From assembly GCA_001632425.1 (NCBI GenBank), contig KV425572.1, positions 214,566-278,565 of the forward strand: a stretch of DNA of 64,000 bases, written 5' to 3'. This DNA is from Neolentinus lepideus HHB14362 ss-1 (taxonomy: Eukaryota; Basidiomycota; Agaricomycetes; Gloeophyllales; Gloeophyllaceae). The translations under genes were made by a program, and so were the position numbers. Position 1 is the first letter of the stretch. Each line of letters begins with the position of its first letter. The notes beneath the pieces are model-generated. The model was not told where the DNA came from, did no database searches, and saw only the letters and a list, made by a program, of their open reading frames with translations. This document shows, piece after piece, positions 10,388-21,782 of the stretch.

Positions 10388-11510
10388 CTACTTCAGCAGT
10401 AAAGGCAGTGTCTCTTCACATGGCCCGATGAATAAAAAATCAGCATCGCTATCGCCCTCAGAGCGCTCCAGGTTGACTATTGCCACCTTTCCGCCTCTAG
10501 ATTTGATGGTTTTGGCAAACCCTGCAGCTGGGTGAACCTAGTTACTGGTTGTCAGCTAGGCCCAATTAGAACATTTGAATGAAGCCGTCCGTACCAGTGA
10601 TGAAGTCCCGACAACGATGAGAAGGTCAGTCCAGTTTAGCTCCTTGGCTATCTCGCCCATTCCTTCTGGGACTTCTCCGAACCAGACCACTGCAGGCCGG
10701 AGAAGTCCTCCGCACCGACCCCATCGGTTGGACCCTTTCCAGTCGGGACCGCCACAGCGCGGCAGCTGGTCGATTGGTATGTCTCGTTCTCCAGCATTCT
10801 GCTCTGTTATACCTGCTAGTGCAGGGCTAAGGGGAGAGTCAAAGGTGTGATTGATGTGTTTGCATTGCAAACAAATGGTTTTGAACGCAGAACCATGTGT
10901 CTCGATCACACGCTCCCGCGCGAGTTTAATTTCCGCTGGCGTCAGTTGGTCGGATAGCTCGTCAAGAGCTCGTAAGGATAAGCCATCAAAGTTTTGTGTT
11001 ACGAATAGAGGTAGCTTGTCTTCTTGCAAAGATGGCATGAGGCGCGACCGTACTGCAGGCACAGCAAATGAAGCGATGGCGCGATGAGCAGCGTTTGGCT
11101 GTGCACTCAAACATCTATACGATAGGAATTGACACTTAACCTAAACATCTCTATTTAAATGTATCAAATAACACTTGCCCTTCGCGCTTGTAATGATAAA
11201 ATTGCCACACTCCACTTGGATCTTCTTTGAACCCTTCGGGAGTAGCGAACAATTTGGAGCTCTGCCGTTATGGATCCTGCAGTCAACGCCTACACCAAAC
11301 AAAGTGGTTAGCCTTACCTTAGTTTTCCACAATCCGTTGGGACCCCGGAAGGTGGGTATACCTGCGACGACATGCTGTCAGTACAGATGTGGCGTTTGCT
11401 TAGATAAATGTACCTGATGCTGCCGACAGACCTGCTCCTGCAAGTATGACGACGCGTTTGGAATTGGCAAAAGCGTCGCGAAAGGCTTGAGCGTCGGACG
11501 AGGGAGACAT
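10388..11510 (-). CDS. Sirtuin family NAD-dependent deacylase (SIRT5-like)
   Basis: Five exons join in frame (11414-11510, 11318-11361, 11179-11261, 10595-11105, 10388-10537), giving about 294 residues. Motifs in order are [15 protein letters not shown] (NAD pocket), the segment FYHYKRE, TQNFDGL, the catalytic His in ETHGS, the zinc-site pairs CLQC and RCGG/RCGG, VVWFGE, GTSS, and a C-terminal [12 protein letters not shown]5/CobB-type enzymes remove acidic acyl groups using a Tyr and an Arg in this Tyr-His-Tyr-Arg region; here the second position is Lys, followed by Arg. The third intron appears to use a GC-AG donor (GCAAGT). No clear mitochondrial targeting sequence is visible. It is divergently arranged with the APH-type gene, about 340 bases apart. 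Confidence 0.88.
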
Positions 11511-11834
11511 ACTAGTATCAAGTGCGAGACACGCTGAGTACACCACGGTACGATATTCGATGTTCGACTCAAGTTCGACCGTTGTGACATGTCACGGTTG
11601 AAATAGTGAAGTGAGTCGTTCGGGCGCTTTAGTCAGCTCGGAGGCTCGGAAACCGTTGATTGAGCCGATAGCTTCCATTACCCAGCTGAGCCAAACGACA
11701 TGGGCTCGTACTTGTGAGTGTACTACGGTACTTAGATCAAGTCTTTACATGATGTAAGTACTCATTCCATCTGCGTACATGTAGGAGTCATACAACTCCT
11801 CGGCGCGTAGTCGTCGACGTACAGGTGGGTCTAA

Positions 11835-12752
11835 TACGTATCAGGCCGCCCAGTGGTCTGGTGTTGTCCAAAGGATCCCGAATTGAATCCAAATGAATTT
11901 CCTGACGATGAAGCATTCTCAATAATTGATTCCTTGAACTACTCGAAGAACCGGTTAGGCTACAATCCTGGCGAATATTTCCATGCGCCGGTGTGGCACA
12001 TTTCACCTAACACCGTTCTCAAGCGGACGCAGTCCTGGCCGTGCGAGACATACACCATGATGGTCGTTGCATCCTCTACATCAATACCTGTCCCGAAAGT
12101 ACGGAAGTGCGTATTCAGGAAGGGTGATGTATGGACTTTCATGGAGTATGTCGACGGCCCTACTCTCGCGGAAGCCTGGCCGACCCTCAGTATCTGGATG
12201 AAACTCTGGGTGGCTTGGAAAGTGCGAAGTTACATATCGCAGCTCCGTCGTCTTACACCGTCCCTACCTGTGCCTCACATCCCTGGCCCAAAAGATGGCA
12301 CGGAGAATCCTAGGCGATGCGAAGGACACTTCTTCACGGACATAGGTACAGGACCATTTTCATCGTATGATGAGCTGTCTGCCTGGTATTCCAAGAAAGC
12401 TGATCTTGCAGTGTACTTACATTGCGAGCGGTCTGCATACCTGGGCGAGGCACCTTCATTATCACGAGAAAAGTTACACTTCGACGACTCGGTGCCATTG
12501 GTCCTCACCCATGGTGACATTTCGCTTCGGAATCTCATCCTCGGGAAGGATGGGCGGTTATGGCTGATTGATTGGGGTTTTTCTGGTGTTTATCCGCAAT
12601 GGCTTGAATATGCATCGATGATGGCGCATAGTTACAAACGCGGGCCGGAGCCTAAACTTTGGTTTTGGCTCACGCCGTTTATGGCGGGATGGTACAACCC
12701 CCAATTCTTGTATCTTCGGAGTATTGGAGCAGCCCTGATGTCCTATAACTGA
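11835..12752 (+). CDS. APH-fold phosphotransferase (aminoglycoside phosphotransferase-like family)
   Basis: The protein shows the APH/choline-kinase-like pattern: KRTQSW with a likely ATP-binding lysine, the hinge-like MEYVDGPTLAEAW, the catalytic loop LTHGDISLRNLIL, the metal-binding LIDWGFSGVYP, and a C-terminal helical region ending at TGA 12750-12752. Fungi carry many such proteins with unknown small-molecule or protein substrates, so the name does not imply antibiotic resistance. The frame is open from 11835 but has no ATG before the conserved region, so a short upstream exon probably supplies the start; I could not place it with confidence. About 300 residues is usual for the family. 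Confidence 0.8.
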   Translation, partial: YVSGRPVVWCCPKDPELNPNEFPDDEAFSIIDSLNYSKNRLGYNPGEYFHAPVWHISPNTVLKRTQSWPCETYTMMVVASSTSIPVPKVRKCVFRKGDVWTFMEYVDGPTLAEAWPTLSIWMKLWVAWKVRSYISQLRRLTPSLPVPHIPGPKDGTENPRRCEGHFFTDIGTGPFSSYDELSAWYSKKADLAVYLHCERSAYLGEAPSLSREKLHFDDSVPLVLTHGDISLRNLILGKDGRLWLIDWGFSGVYPQWLEYASMMAHSYKRGPEPKLWFWLTPFMAGWYNPQFLYLRSIGAALMSYN

Positions 12753-13513
12753 TCTATATGACAGACCGTATTAGACAGAAATACGAAATTGCCAAAACGT
12801 TGCTGATCACACTATATAGCACTGTTCTGCATTGATTAGCACTCAAGGGCATCAATCAGCACTACTACCTGACTGCTCGTCACTGCCCGGCACTCCTGGG
12901 CACTGATCAGCACCAGTGCCCGTTATCGAGTTGTGTGTTGTGCCAGGTGGATGATGCCGAAAAAGGGATGCGATCGACACAATTACATATATTGGACTGG
13001 CGAGTACTGATGGTGGGGTTACCATATAGCGGGTCTTTTGTCCTATGTAGTCTCAGGAGATGGATGTCTCACCAATAACATTAATTATGATTTCCTAGGT
13101 ATAGGAATATCATATGTTGGTAAAAATATTTTGTGTTGGTCATTCTAGTAGATCTGTGCATGTGGCAAGCTGGTTATCGTGTTCTAGTCGGTAGGGATTG
13201 TGCTATGCTATATGATACACACTTTGGTGCATAATATCCCAGTCCATCCCTCATTGATCATTCACGCACATACGTTCATGTCAGTCACTTTCTTCAAAAA
13301 GATCGATCAATGTATACTCAACTCCGCCTCACTGTTTTCTGCGGCACATGTCAGAATAAAAGATGAGCATGTCCTCGTCTTTCAGAAAAACCTTACTTCC
13401 ATGCGTCACACCCACCATCCAAGTATGTTCATCAGAGATAAATACTTTTTGTATTTTATTCAAATAATTACTCCTGTCTATCGTATAGCGACACCAAGCA
13501 CATAGGCGCCCTC
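12753..13513. other. Intergenic region between APH-type gene and permease
   Basis: No gene is seen. Near 12830-12930 there is a loose run of GCACT/AGCAC words with spaced repeats. The right half, 13340-13475, matches the repeat at 9310-9425. Confidence 0.5.
13340..13475 (+). repeat. Repeat shared with 9310-9425
   Basis: Colinear, diverged similarity to the segment right of the sirtuin pseudogene, including TTCTGCGGCACATGTCA and AATACTTTTTGTATTTTATT. It sits just downstream of the permease stop codon. Confidence 0.6.
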
Positions 13514-15463
13514 CTAGAACAAGATACTCCCGACCTTGCCCCAGAACGTCGTTGGTGGCACCTCTGGCTCCTCAGTCTCCTCCTCCGACGGGATACCCTG
13601 CGGAAAGCAGCCACGTGAGCAGTATACAGATAAATAGCAAGCGCCACTAACCGTCGTAAAGTCCATCTGGTGCGGCCGCCACATGTGCGTGCGCTTGAAC
13701 ACCTTCCAGAATATCCAGAGACCGAAGAACAGCGGGACGTTGATGTCTATCGCACACATATCACATGAGCTAAAACCGCCTCGCACGAAACTGACGAGAA
13801 AACACTCACAAGCCGTCAAGAACCCACTCGCATTGAAATGCCAAAACACCTCAAACCCATTAATCAAAATAAACAGCGTCGTCCAAAACACACCCCAATA
13901 GCTCAGCCACGGCTGCAGCGAGCTGAAATAAATGAGCTGCTTCCTGTCCCGCCCTTGCGCGCGCATCCCGCGGTAGAAAAACCCGTAGGTGATGTTGATC
14001 CCCCACCACCCAAAGAACCCGCCCACCGTCGACAGCGACACGAACCAGTTGAACACCGTCGCCGCCCCGCTCGACACGCTCATGAAGCTCAGCAGCGACA
14101 CCGCCGAGCACGCGATCACCGAGATGAACGGCAGCCCCGCCTTCGTGCACCGCGCGAAGATGCGCGGCGCCTGCCCACGCAGCGCGAGGCCGTACAGGAT
14201 GCGACTCGAGCAGAAGAGGAAGGAATTGCCCGCGGAGAAAGCGGAGGTGAAGACCGCGGCGTTAATGATCGACGGGAGGGCCTTGATGCCGGCGCGCCGG
14301 ATGGCGATGACGTACGGCGACTCGGCGGCGTTGTTCGTCGTGGAGAGGAGGTCGGGGTCGTTGTACGGGACGAGCATGCCCGTGATGAGGATGCCGAAGA
14401 TGTAGAAAACGAGGATGCGGTAGAAGACGCGGCGGACGGCTTTCGCGATGTTGCGCCGCGGGCTGCGGGTCTCAGAGGCGGCGCTGCGGGGGTGGAATAT
14501 GGTTAGTAAGGATGAGATGATGAGACGTGTTGGGGGATGCGTACATGGCGACGAGCTCCATGCCCTGGAAGGAGAAGGCGGCCTGGACGATGACGGAGAC
14601 AAAGCCCAGGAACTTGTCCGTGGTTGGGTTGGGCACGAGACCGGCAGGTGCAAAGGCACCGGGTTTGCGCCAGTAGCGGAAGCCGATACGGTCATGGTTG
14701 GGTCCTCCGCCGAGGTCAATGACCAGGCCGACTATGATTAGACCGCAAATGAGGCAAACTGAAGGGAGGGGAGCTTGAGATCAGTTTGATGGGAATATGA
14801 CACGGATGACGTACTTTTGATGATGGAAAAGAAAAACTCTGCCTCGCCGAACCATCGCACACCAAAGATGTTGATGGCGCAGACGACGATGCAAACGACG
14901 AGGGTGTAGATCCATTGGTGGGATTGCTGGAATGAACGTCAAAACAAGAGTGACGTGAGTACATGATGATCACAAACCTTATCATCCCAAAATGTGATAA
15001 GGATAGCGGCGGCGGAGATCTCGACGGGGACGGACATCAGGTTGGTATAGAAGTAATTCCAGCCGACAGCGAAACCAAAGGCCGGGTCGACCCATCGTGC
15101 GGCAAAGTGGGGGAATGTACCGGAGATGGGAGCGAGACTGGTCATCTCACCGACAGCGCAAAGGGACGAGTACGCGACGGTGCCGACGAGGGCGTAACCG
15201 ATGAGAGCACCTGCGGGACCCGCCTCCTGCAAAGCATGACCTGAACCGAGGAAGAGACCAGTACCGAGGGTACCTGCGATGGCGATCATTTGAACATGGC
15301 GCTGGTGCAGCCTGCGCTGAACGCGGTCGAGGTCATGGGCGTCAAAGTGATACTGCTCGCGGGCCTCGAGGACGCGGATGTCGTCTGTCTCGGGACCCTT
15401 TTCGAGAGCGGACTTGTCAAAGGAACCGCTGTCCTGCTTTTCGAGTTCATGGGAGGGGTCCAT
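13514..15463 (-). CDS. Amino-acid permease, APC superfamily (fungal YAT type)
   Basis: A plasma-membrane amino-acid/proton symporter by family. The N-terminal cytosolic stretch is followed by the first membrane helix and the family signature IAGTLGTGLFLGSG, then GEMTSLAPISGTF, the later ASETRSPRRNI loop, and the helix segment NAAVFTSAFSAGNSFLF with SSRILYGLA. Several short introns interrupt it, for example after ITFWDDK, after GMELVAM and before the C-terminal IPSEEETEEPE. The start at 15463 precedes a charged N-terminus as in known permeases, and about twelve membrane helices are expected. A TTAAATA-like box lies about 110 bases upstream on the minus strand. Long frames on the opposite strand reflect the high GC content of this gene. 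Confidence 0.92.
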
Positions 15464-17759
15464 GGTGGTAGGGAGCAGCAGGCGGAAGGACTGCTGACGG
15501 AAGGAAAAGCCTCGAAGCTGTGTTAAGAGCTGAGAAGGGGATGGGAAAAGAAAGAAGAGGCGCGGACGTTATTTAAGGGCGAGAGGCGCGTACCGGGCAA
15601 GGCACCAGCCATGTGAAGATGATTCGCTTGACGTGCTGTGGCTCCAGCTTGAGCACGATAACGGCACTGCCCTTGATAAGGTCGCCGCAAAGTCTCGGTA
15701 GACCTCTATTGGTCTCGTTACAGTCTAGTAGCATTCGACCAGTATTGGTTGCGTTCCTAGCCGACCAGCATGGACCATCATTGATTTAATTTAATAGCAA
15801 GCAGGAAGTTTTGTGGGATGAAGGTGTAGGCCGTCGCGGGTCACGTGGCACTCTCCGATACATTTCTGATCAGTCCGGCTTTCAACATGACTTGCGGTCG
15901 TGTGAGCATCCTTAACTACTAACTACCTTTAGCTCTGCATATGTTCTGGAGATGAAGACCCCCGCTGTCTCGCCCCGTCTCGCTATCGAAAAATGCCGTG
16001 TCATTTTTAACCCGGAAGTTGATGCGTACGCCGGCGAAACACTAGCCGTCAATTTTTCTTCGCTGGAAATTTGCGGATGGAGGCCCCAGGATCAGTAATT
16101 CAAGCGCCTCTATACGTTCCACCATCGATGGCGCGACGATGAGTGCGCACCAGACGAGTCCAGTCATTTCAAACCAGCTGGGCTCCGTGACATCTCATCA
16201 ACACAATCACCGGCCCACGGAGCATGCAAACTTCACTTGACGTGCACGTGGGGATCCAAGGCAACAGTGAGCAGTTCAGTTTCCATCATTACCGCGCAGT
16301 AGGATGATGGATCACTTGGCGCGGCACTCCCCCCCCCCGGAGGATACAGCTCTCTATATATACCCCACACGATCGCTATATCTGTCCAGTCCCCCTATGC
16401 AGCCTATGTTTCACCATGTTACTGCTATACAAATACAAATCCAGTATCTTCCGTTCTTCCTGCTCGCAGGGTCGCAGCTCTGACAATGAAACCGCTGCGC
16501 TTTCAGTGCACTAGATGATTCCCATTGCCTTCTCTCAGTGCAAGAGTGCAGGATTCGACTGACGCAACGTGGAGAACATCTCCGCCGGCCCCCAGCGAAT
16601 CCACATCCGTTTGTCAATGGCGGGCCTGTCAAATGCAACCCCGCACCCCCTTTATGTCATTAATCGTAAGTGCACAGATAACCGACTTACGCTGTACAGC
16701 AGTTGAATAGACCCACGTCTGATTCTATGGAGCGCCCGCCACATTCTGAGATGGATTCGAACCGCGAGGCTTAGCTTTATCTATTACATGCTGACAGCCT
16801 CCCTCCAGAAGTCGACCAACTACATCACAGGTTCGATCGCATCCATCCTCCCAGACGAACGTCTCCGCACATCCATACTGTCGCGTTTACATAAATAGGC
16901 CAGGAACGCCTCTAACCAAATTGGCAGGTAATGTACGCGATCTCTCTATCATTTGGTAAGTTATGTACTAGTATGAGTCGGACCCGCATCTAGTAGCGGT
17001 GAGAGGAAATGGATGGGCTCTCGGAGAACAGGTGGGGGGCGGGGGGGGGGGAGCGCTAGGACGGGTAAAGTGAGTTTCTGCACTCGGGCGATACTTTGAA
17101 CAGGAAAATGTAATATTGATGCATCCGGTTGGACTGTGACTGTGCTCACTTCCATCGTCGCGATATGTTTTGTATGAGATTTTCAAAATGAGAAAGCCAA
17201 AGCAAACCGGGACGCGCGCTGTGTATCCAATTACCAGCTGTTTGTTTGTCCCTGGCGCTTATCTGCATGGAGGGATGTATTAACAGAGCCACGTGACTTG
17301 ACCTGATCGATTTACCCTCCTTGCCACAAATATTTAAACCCGCCACCACTGGCTTCCGACATTTTTGGCGTCGCAGCCACGGAGTAGCTTTAGGCGGGCA
17401 GTAAAATATGTATTTATATCGCAGTCCTGACCGAGATTGTAGGGTATCGCATTAGACGTGCGTTAATGAATCGCAGCACCATATATATATAAATGCCCAC
17501 AACTCGCAGACCTACTCAGTCTCACTGAAAAGTATGTCGTCCATGGGTCAGGATTTCTCCAGAATTATATAGGCCAGGATATTCCAGATAAAATTGGTTG
17601 CAATCGGTTCATGATGCTGAAACATACCGCTGGACTGTCGAGAATAATATGAGAATCGTGCCCAGATCGAGTTTCTCCACCTCAGGATGTACGAGCACTT
17701 GAATTCTTCGGAGAGGATTTGAACGAGAGACAGGCATGTATACATATCTGAGATTAATA
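15464..17759. other. Long intergenic region, promoter-like sites only
   Basis: The left part should hold the permease promoter. A TATA-like run follows a C10 tract near 16330-16365, and another, ATATATATATAAATGCC, lies near 17480. A short frame beginning at ATG 17534 stops after 12 codons. No protein family is recognisable. A G-rich homopolymer lies near 17040. Confidence 0.4.
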
Positions 17760-19309
17760 TACAGTCGACTCTCTCATAACCCATACGGGTCCGTGGATGT
17801 CCCCAAGTATGGGTTATTGCAGAGTATGGGTTGCGAGAGAGGTCATTAAAATATCATTAAAATACAAATTATATATATACAAGAATAATACTATTAGAAG
17901 GTTCTATAATATCATGAATGAGTGTTTCGAGCAAAGTAATCGGTAATCTGGCGTCGAGAACTGATTCCAGCTCCCCGATTTGCTCATCCACATGACTTCC
18001 TCATCTGATATGAGGAGTGGAATGGTGACATGAAGGGTGGCAAGCAGTCCCTTCCGAGTATCATATCATATGAGTCTCGGCTGTAGAACTAATATTTCTG
18101 GTCTATTGTCATCAAGTATACTGTATGGTTTCGATCTGTTCGGCAGTCACGGGTCACAGGCCCTACCTGATGAGATGAAATTCGGCAGGTCTCACTGGTC
18201 ACATTGGCTGTTGACGAAATTATTTTTTGGTTGCAAAAATGACAATTTTGGGGCTTTTTTCCATTGCTAACTTCATTCCATGTGAATTATATTTCTATGT
18301 AGTTTGTACACTTCTGCTACATGCTCGGTAACCTGCCAGCTCTTGCAGACTGGGTACCTAGCTGTGATGAAATTGAAGATTGACAAAATTTGTGAGCTGT
18401 CACAGGCCACATGGATACTATCACTAGGGGAGTTCTTCTCCGGGGGTATGAATGTTCTTTACACACAAAGTCACTTCCTGTGCCTTCAACACTGAATGGA
18501 ATAACTTGGAACTTGGTATATACAATCTTTGGTACATATCTGTGGTATCCATCAATTCAAAATTGCGAAAACGGGTCCCATTTTAAGATGGGATGCCAGA
18601 ACATTTGTTTATGTGTCACACAAAAATCATGTATCCGGCAGATCCTAAGCTAGCCACTTCACCAATCAGCCCAAATTACAGGATTTAAGACATTTGTATG
18701 CACACTGATAGACATATGTCTTCCGATTGGTGAACATCAATATGAAAGGGTTTTAATTGCAGAAATACAGAGTGTCCTTCTCCACGTCCGCCACCAAGTG
18801 TGACAGTTATGAGTCCTGAGGAACGAAGATGAGTTTGTACGCTCAGAAGGAGCGCTGTGCCGAACATTAACCTCGTGGGAATTTGTGCCGAGTAATCTGT
18901 GTTTCAAATATTTGTAGTACCAATCACAAACTCTAATCCCCGATTGATAGTCCGTTCGTAGTCATCACTACAAAATCACTACAAACTCGGTTTGTAGTCT
19001 CATTTATCGATATTTTCTTCCTCACTTTCATAGACATGCTCCATTTTCTTCCTGCTTCTCAATATAAGCTCTTAGTATATTTTCGAGTTATTGTGAATAT
19101 TGCTGTGTTTTTAGTGTTTTCTTTGCGGTTGGGATACCCGCTACACTCTCAGAGTGACTTCTTACCGTGGGAATTGGACTTCAACGACGGTTTGCAGTGG
19201 GTGGCGCGGTGGCGTGCCGCGTCGATTCCAAATGCCGACTTCTGATTGGCTAGATGCTCTCTCGCGCGGGTCACGGGCTTCAAGTATAATCTTAGCTTGT
19301 AATTGTCTA

Positions 19310-19805
19310 CAGACTTCACCAGTCGGTTCATTGAGATACCAGTAAGAGAATGACAGCATGAAAGTCCCGCAAGATTTTACACACTGTTTACATCATTGGT
19401 CATCAATGACTGGTATTTCCACTGAGAACAATCGGAAAAGTTGCTAAAAATATCAGAAAAATTTGTACAACCTAAGGTGGCTGGTGCCCACCCATTTGTT
19501 TGTTTACACCTTCCAAATATGGTAATTATTGATGTTATATGTATCTTTCTTACCTTATACTGGTCTACTGGCTTTATTAGTTGGCTCATTGAGTGAACAT
19601 GGGATACCAGAAAGAGCATGACATAGATGGCATGAAAGTCCTGTGAGATTCTACATGCTGTTTACATCATTGGTCACCAACAGCTGTTATTTCTGCTCAG
19701 AAAAATCGGAAAATTGCTAAAAATATCAGAAATATTTGTACAGCCCAGGGTGGCTGGCACATTTGATTGGGTGATTGTTTGTACCTTCTAAATATGGTAA
19801 TTATT
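19310..19805 (+). repeat. Imperfect tandem duplication, about 240 bp unit
   Basis: The block at about 19320-19525 recurs at about 19575-19805. Matching words in order are GGCATGAAAGTCC (CAGCATGAAAGTCC), CTGTTTACATCATTGGTCA, GCTAAAAATATCAGAAA, TTTGTAC and AATATGGTAATTATT. No coding function is visible. Confidence 0.75.
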
Positions 19806-19846
19806 ATGAGTCCTGAGGTTGTCAGAAATTTCTGTATCCCATCATA

Positions 19847-20405
19847 ATTGAAAAATAGTCAAACATGGATTAAAATAAGATTAAAATGTGATCTAATCCT
19901 CGTCGCCTTGTAGAGGCACACATGGATGATTAGCCGGAAAGCAGCGGCCTCGAAGACGAGGCCACCCAGATTTTTTCGTGATTTTTTCCCGATTAGCAGG
20001 ATTTATAGTACATAAAGGATCTAATGATATACAGTGAAATGTCAAGCAGAAAAGGGAGGGAAGGGCGGGTAACCGCAAATATGCGCCGCTGGGAGGACAG
20101 CGGCAGATACGTCAGACCTAGGAGGGGACGTGGCATGAGTGCAGCTCGACATACCTGGGAGGACAGCAACTGAACATCGAGGAGAGAAAGGCGGCGCCCC
20201 TTTCTCGACGCAGTGTCTCCCAGGTATGTATCCCTCCTATTGAGAGTGTCTCAGTCTGAGATATGCAGCGGGGCCAGCACCAGATACGGCGATGGCATGA
20301 GGATGCCGCGCGAGGTGGTCTGGTATCGAGGAGGCTCCTCGATTAGACTCACCTAAATTCATTTTTTAACTATGATTAAAACCCCTTTTAGACCATTTTT
20401 CAATT
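19847..20405. mobile_element. Small inverted-repeat element with GC-rich hairpin core
   Basis: Ends ATTGAAAAATAGTC and GACCATTTTTCAAT form an imperfect inverted pair flanked by TA. The GC-rich core contains a perfect 13-bp inverted pair, ACATACCTGGGAG at 20149-20161 and its complement at 20217-20229, enclosing a second hairpin formed by GAGAAAGG and CCTTTCTC. A MITE is likely; the boundaries are moderately sure. Confidence 0.55.
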
Positions 20406-20435
20406 ATAAGCAGTACAAAAATTTCCAACAATTAA

Positions 20436-20502
20436 TATGCTCAGAAAATGTAACAAGTGACCTCAGGACTCGTACCAATGCCATGCAGAGCAGTGGCCCT
20501 CT
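20436..20502 (-). repeat. Short dispersed repeat with a tRNA-like B box, copy 2
   Basis: Near-identical to 10078-10143 and starting directly after the small inverted-repeat element. The shared block ends abruptly on both sides, as expected for an inserted short element. Confidence 0.5.
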
Positions 20503-20529
20503 TGCCAAGTATTGAGTCTCCGCTCCAAA

Positions 20530-20605
20530 TACAGTGGCTGACGTGTCTGTCTTGCCGAAGCGGAGTCCCAACTCGCCACTGTGACCTGGATGTGACAAAT
20601 GGAGA
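20530..20605 (+). repeat. Dispersed repeat, copy 2
   Basis: Matches 8165-8245 around CCAACTCGCCACTGTGACCT. It is non-coding. Confidence 0.55.
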
Positions 20606-21054
20606 AGAACGCTGCTCACCTCAGTATTTTGATGCCGATGAGCTCTGTGCTCACATTTGGCTAGTTTGCTCTTAGGATGGGTGATAGGATATACTGTATT
20701 GCAAAGGTCTATGTCAAAATATTCCCTGAAAGTGAATTACTGACGGAGGAATTGGGGAAACACTGAATCCTGGAGAAGAACTCCCCTAGTGATAGTAACT
20801 GACGAGATGACGAAATAACCGGATGTGTCACGTGTCACAGTGGGTGCTGAACCGTACAGTAGTAAATTCTACCCAAAATGAAATAAATGTATGGGTTATA
20901 ATTGGCTGAGAAGCCATGGGTTATGGAGTATGTATTACAGAGATATGGGTTGTCACGTAAATTAATTAGGAACCAACTTGGTGGACGCAAAAATGTATGG
21001 GTTAGAACAGAGTATGGGTTGTTAGAGAGATGGGTTATGAGAGAGTCGACTGTA

Positions 21055-21782
21055 AATCCATGTGGGTTGAACGGCCCACCGAGTGATGGATGATCAGGCG
21101 CTTCCCCGCGTATGGTACATTGATGGCAAGGCTGATGATGTATCCCTGGGTGCTCGGTAAAGTTTGGCTGATGCTTGTCGTTCACAACACGCGGCCGCGG
21201 TCCGTTTTCATTAGTGTGAGACGAGGTGAAAGTTCGCAGGCTGACAAGGCTTTCGTATCCGTTCTGTTCGTTTACAGCAGCTGCGAACGATCTTTGGCAG
21301 ATGCGACATCATCTGCGATCATGAGAAGTTCATGACCCACCGGTATATAATACGATCGACGAGATTACTAGTAGGTATTTAACACAGCCTGTCGCATACC
21401 TCCTGCATGGTAGGCAATGTAAGAAATGTGGACTTCAAAACCCGTCGAATGACTGTCGTTTACACTGCAGAGTTCATTGGGAGAAGTTGCCTAAATAATC
21501 GATTGCACCCGGTCGAGAAACGATGCTGCACCGCCACCGCCTCCCAAGCAACCGCCATCACTGAATTCAAAATTCGAAGATCGCGTCAACGTGCTCAACT
21601 TAAAGACACCAAATGGGTCTCATCGCTTTCATCCCTTCCTCTTCCCCTTTTCCCTCCCTCTTGGTAGATCCCAGCAGGGCTGGTTATTTTATTCCTTCGC
21701 AGGTCGTCATTCTTTCCATTCGCGTCGCTCTTTCACGCCCACAAACAAACAGCAAGGTCCGGTATAAAGAACGAAATACATC
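21055..21782. other. Intergenic region and lipase promoter
   Basis: No gene seen. A TATATAAT box occurs near 21342 and CT-rich sequence (21630-21660) lies upstream of the lipase start, common in fungal promoters. Confidence 0.4.

Larger units (their letters stand above)
18418..20795. mobile_element. Nested TIR element inside 17762-21052
   Basis: CTATCACTAGGGGAGTTCTT, extending to CTCC (24 bases), at 18418-18441 has an exact inverted copy at 20772-20795. TA flanks both ends (18416-18417, 20796-20797). No transposase reading frame is present. The interior holds the tandem repeat at 19310-19805, the smaller element at 19847-20405 and copies of two dispersed repeats. Confidence 0.75.
17762..21052. 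mobile_element. Non-autonomous Tc1/mariner-pogo type element, TA-flanked, perfect TIRs
   Basis: The left end CAGTCGACTCTCTCATAACC (23 bases to CCAT) is repeated exactly in inverse orientation at the right end, and TA dinucleotides flank both ends (17760-17761, 21053-21054). TIRs that begin CAGT with a TA duplication fit the pogo/Tigger branch. Subterminal copies of TATGGGTT occur at both ends, at least two on the left and six on the right; these could be transposase-binding sites. The 3.3 kb interior encodes no transposase and carries further nested elements. Confidence 0.85.

Noticed and set aside
13838..14506. Long plus-strand frame, 222 codons, rich in Arg
   Set aside because: It is the shadow of the GC-rich permease gene on the minus strand, which has clear family motifs.
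16730..16840. Possible minus-strand tRNA (GGTTCGAATCC box)
   Set aside because: The B-box match is perfect but no acceptor stem, D arm or anticodon stem can be folded around it.
16331..17051. C10 and G11 homopolymer runs as functional sites
   Set aside because: Isolated homopolymers; could equally be sequencing or mutation artefacts, with no supporting context.
17534..17572. Gene truncated by the outer TIR element
   Set aside because: A TATA-like run and ATG are present, but the frame stops after 12 codons and no continuation appears past 21054.
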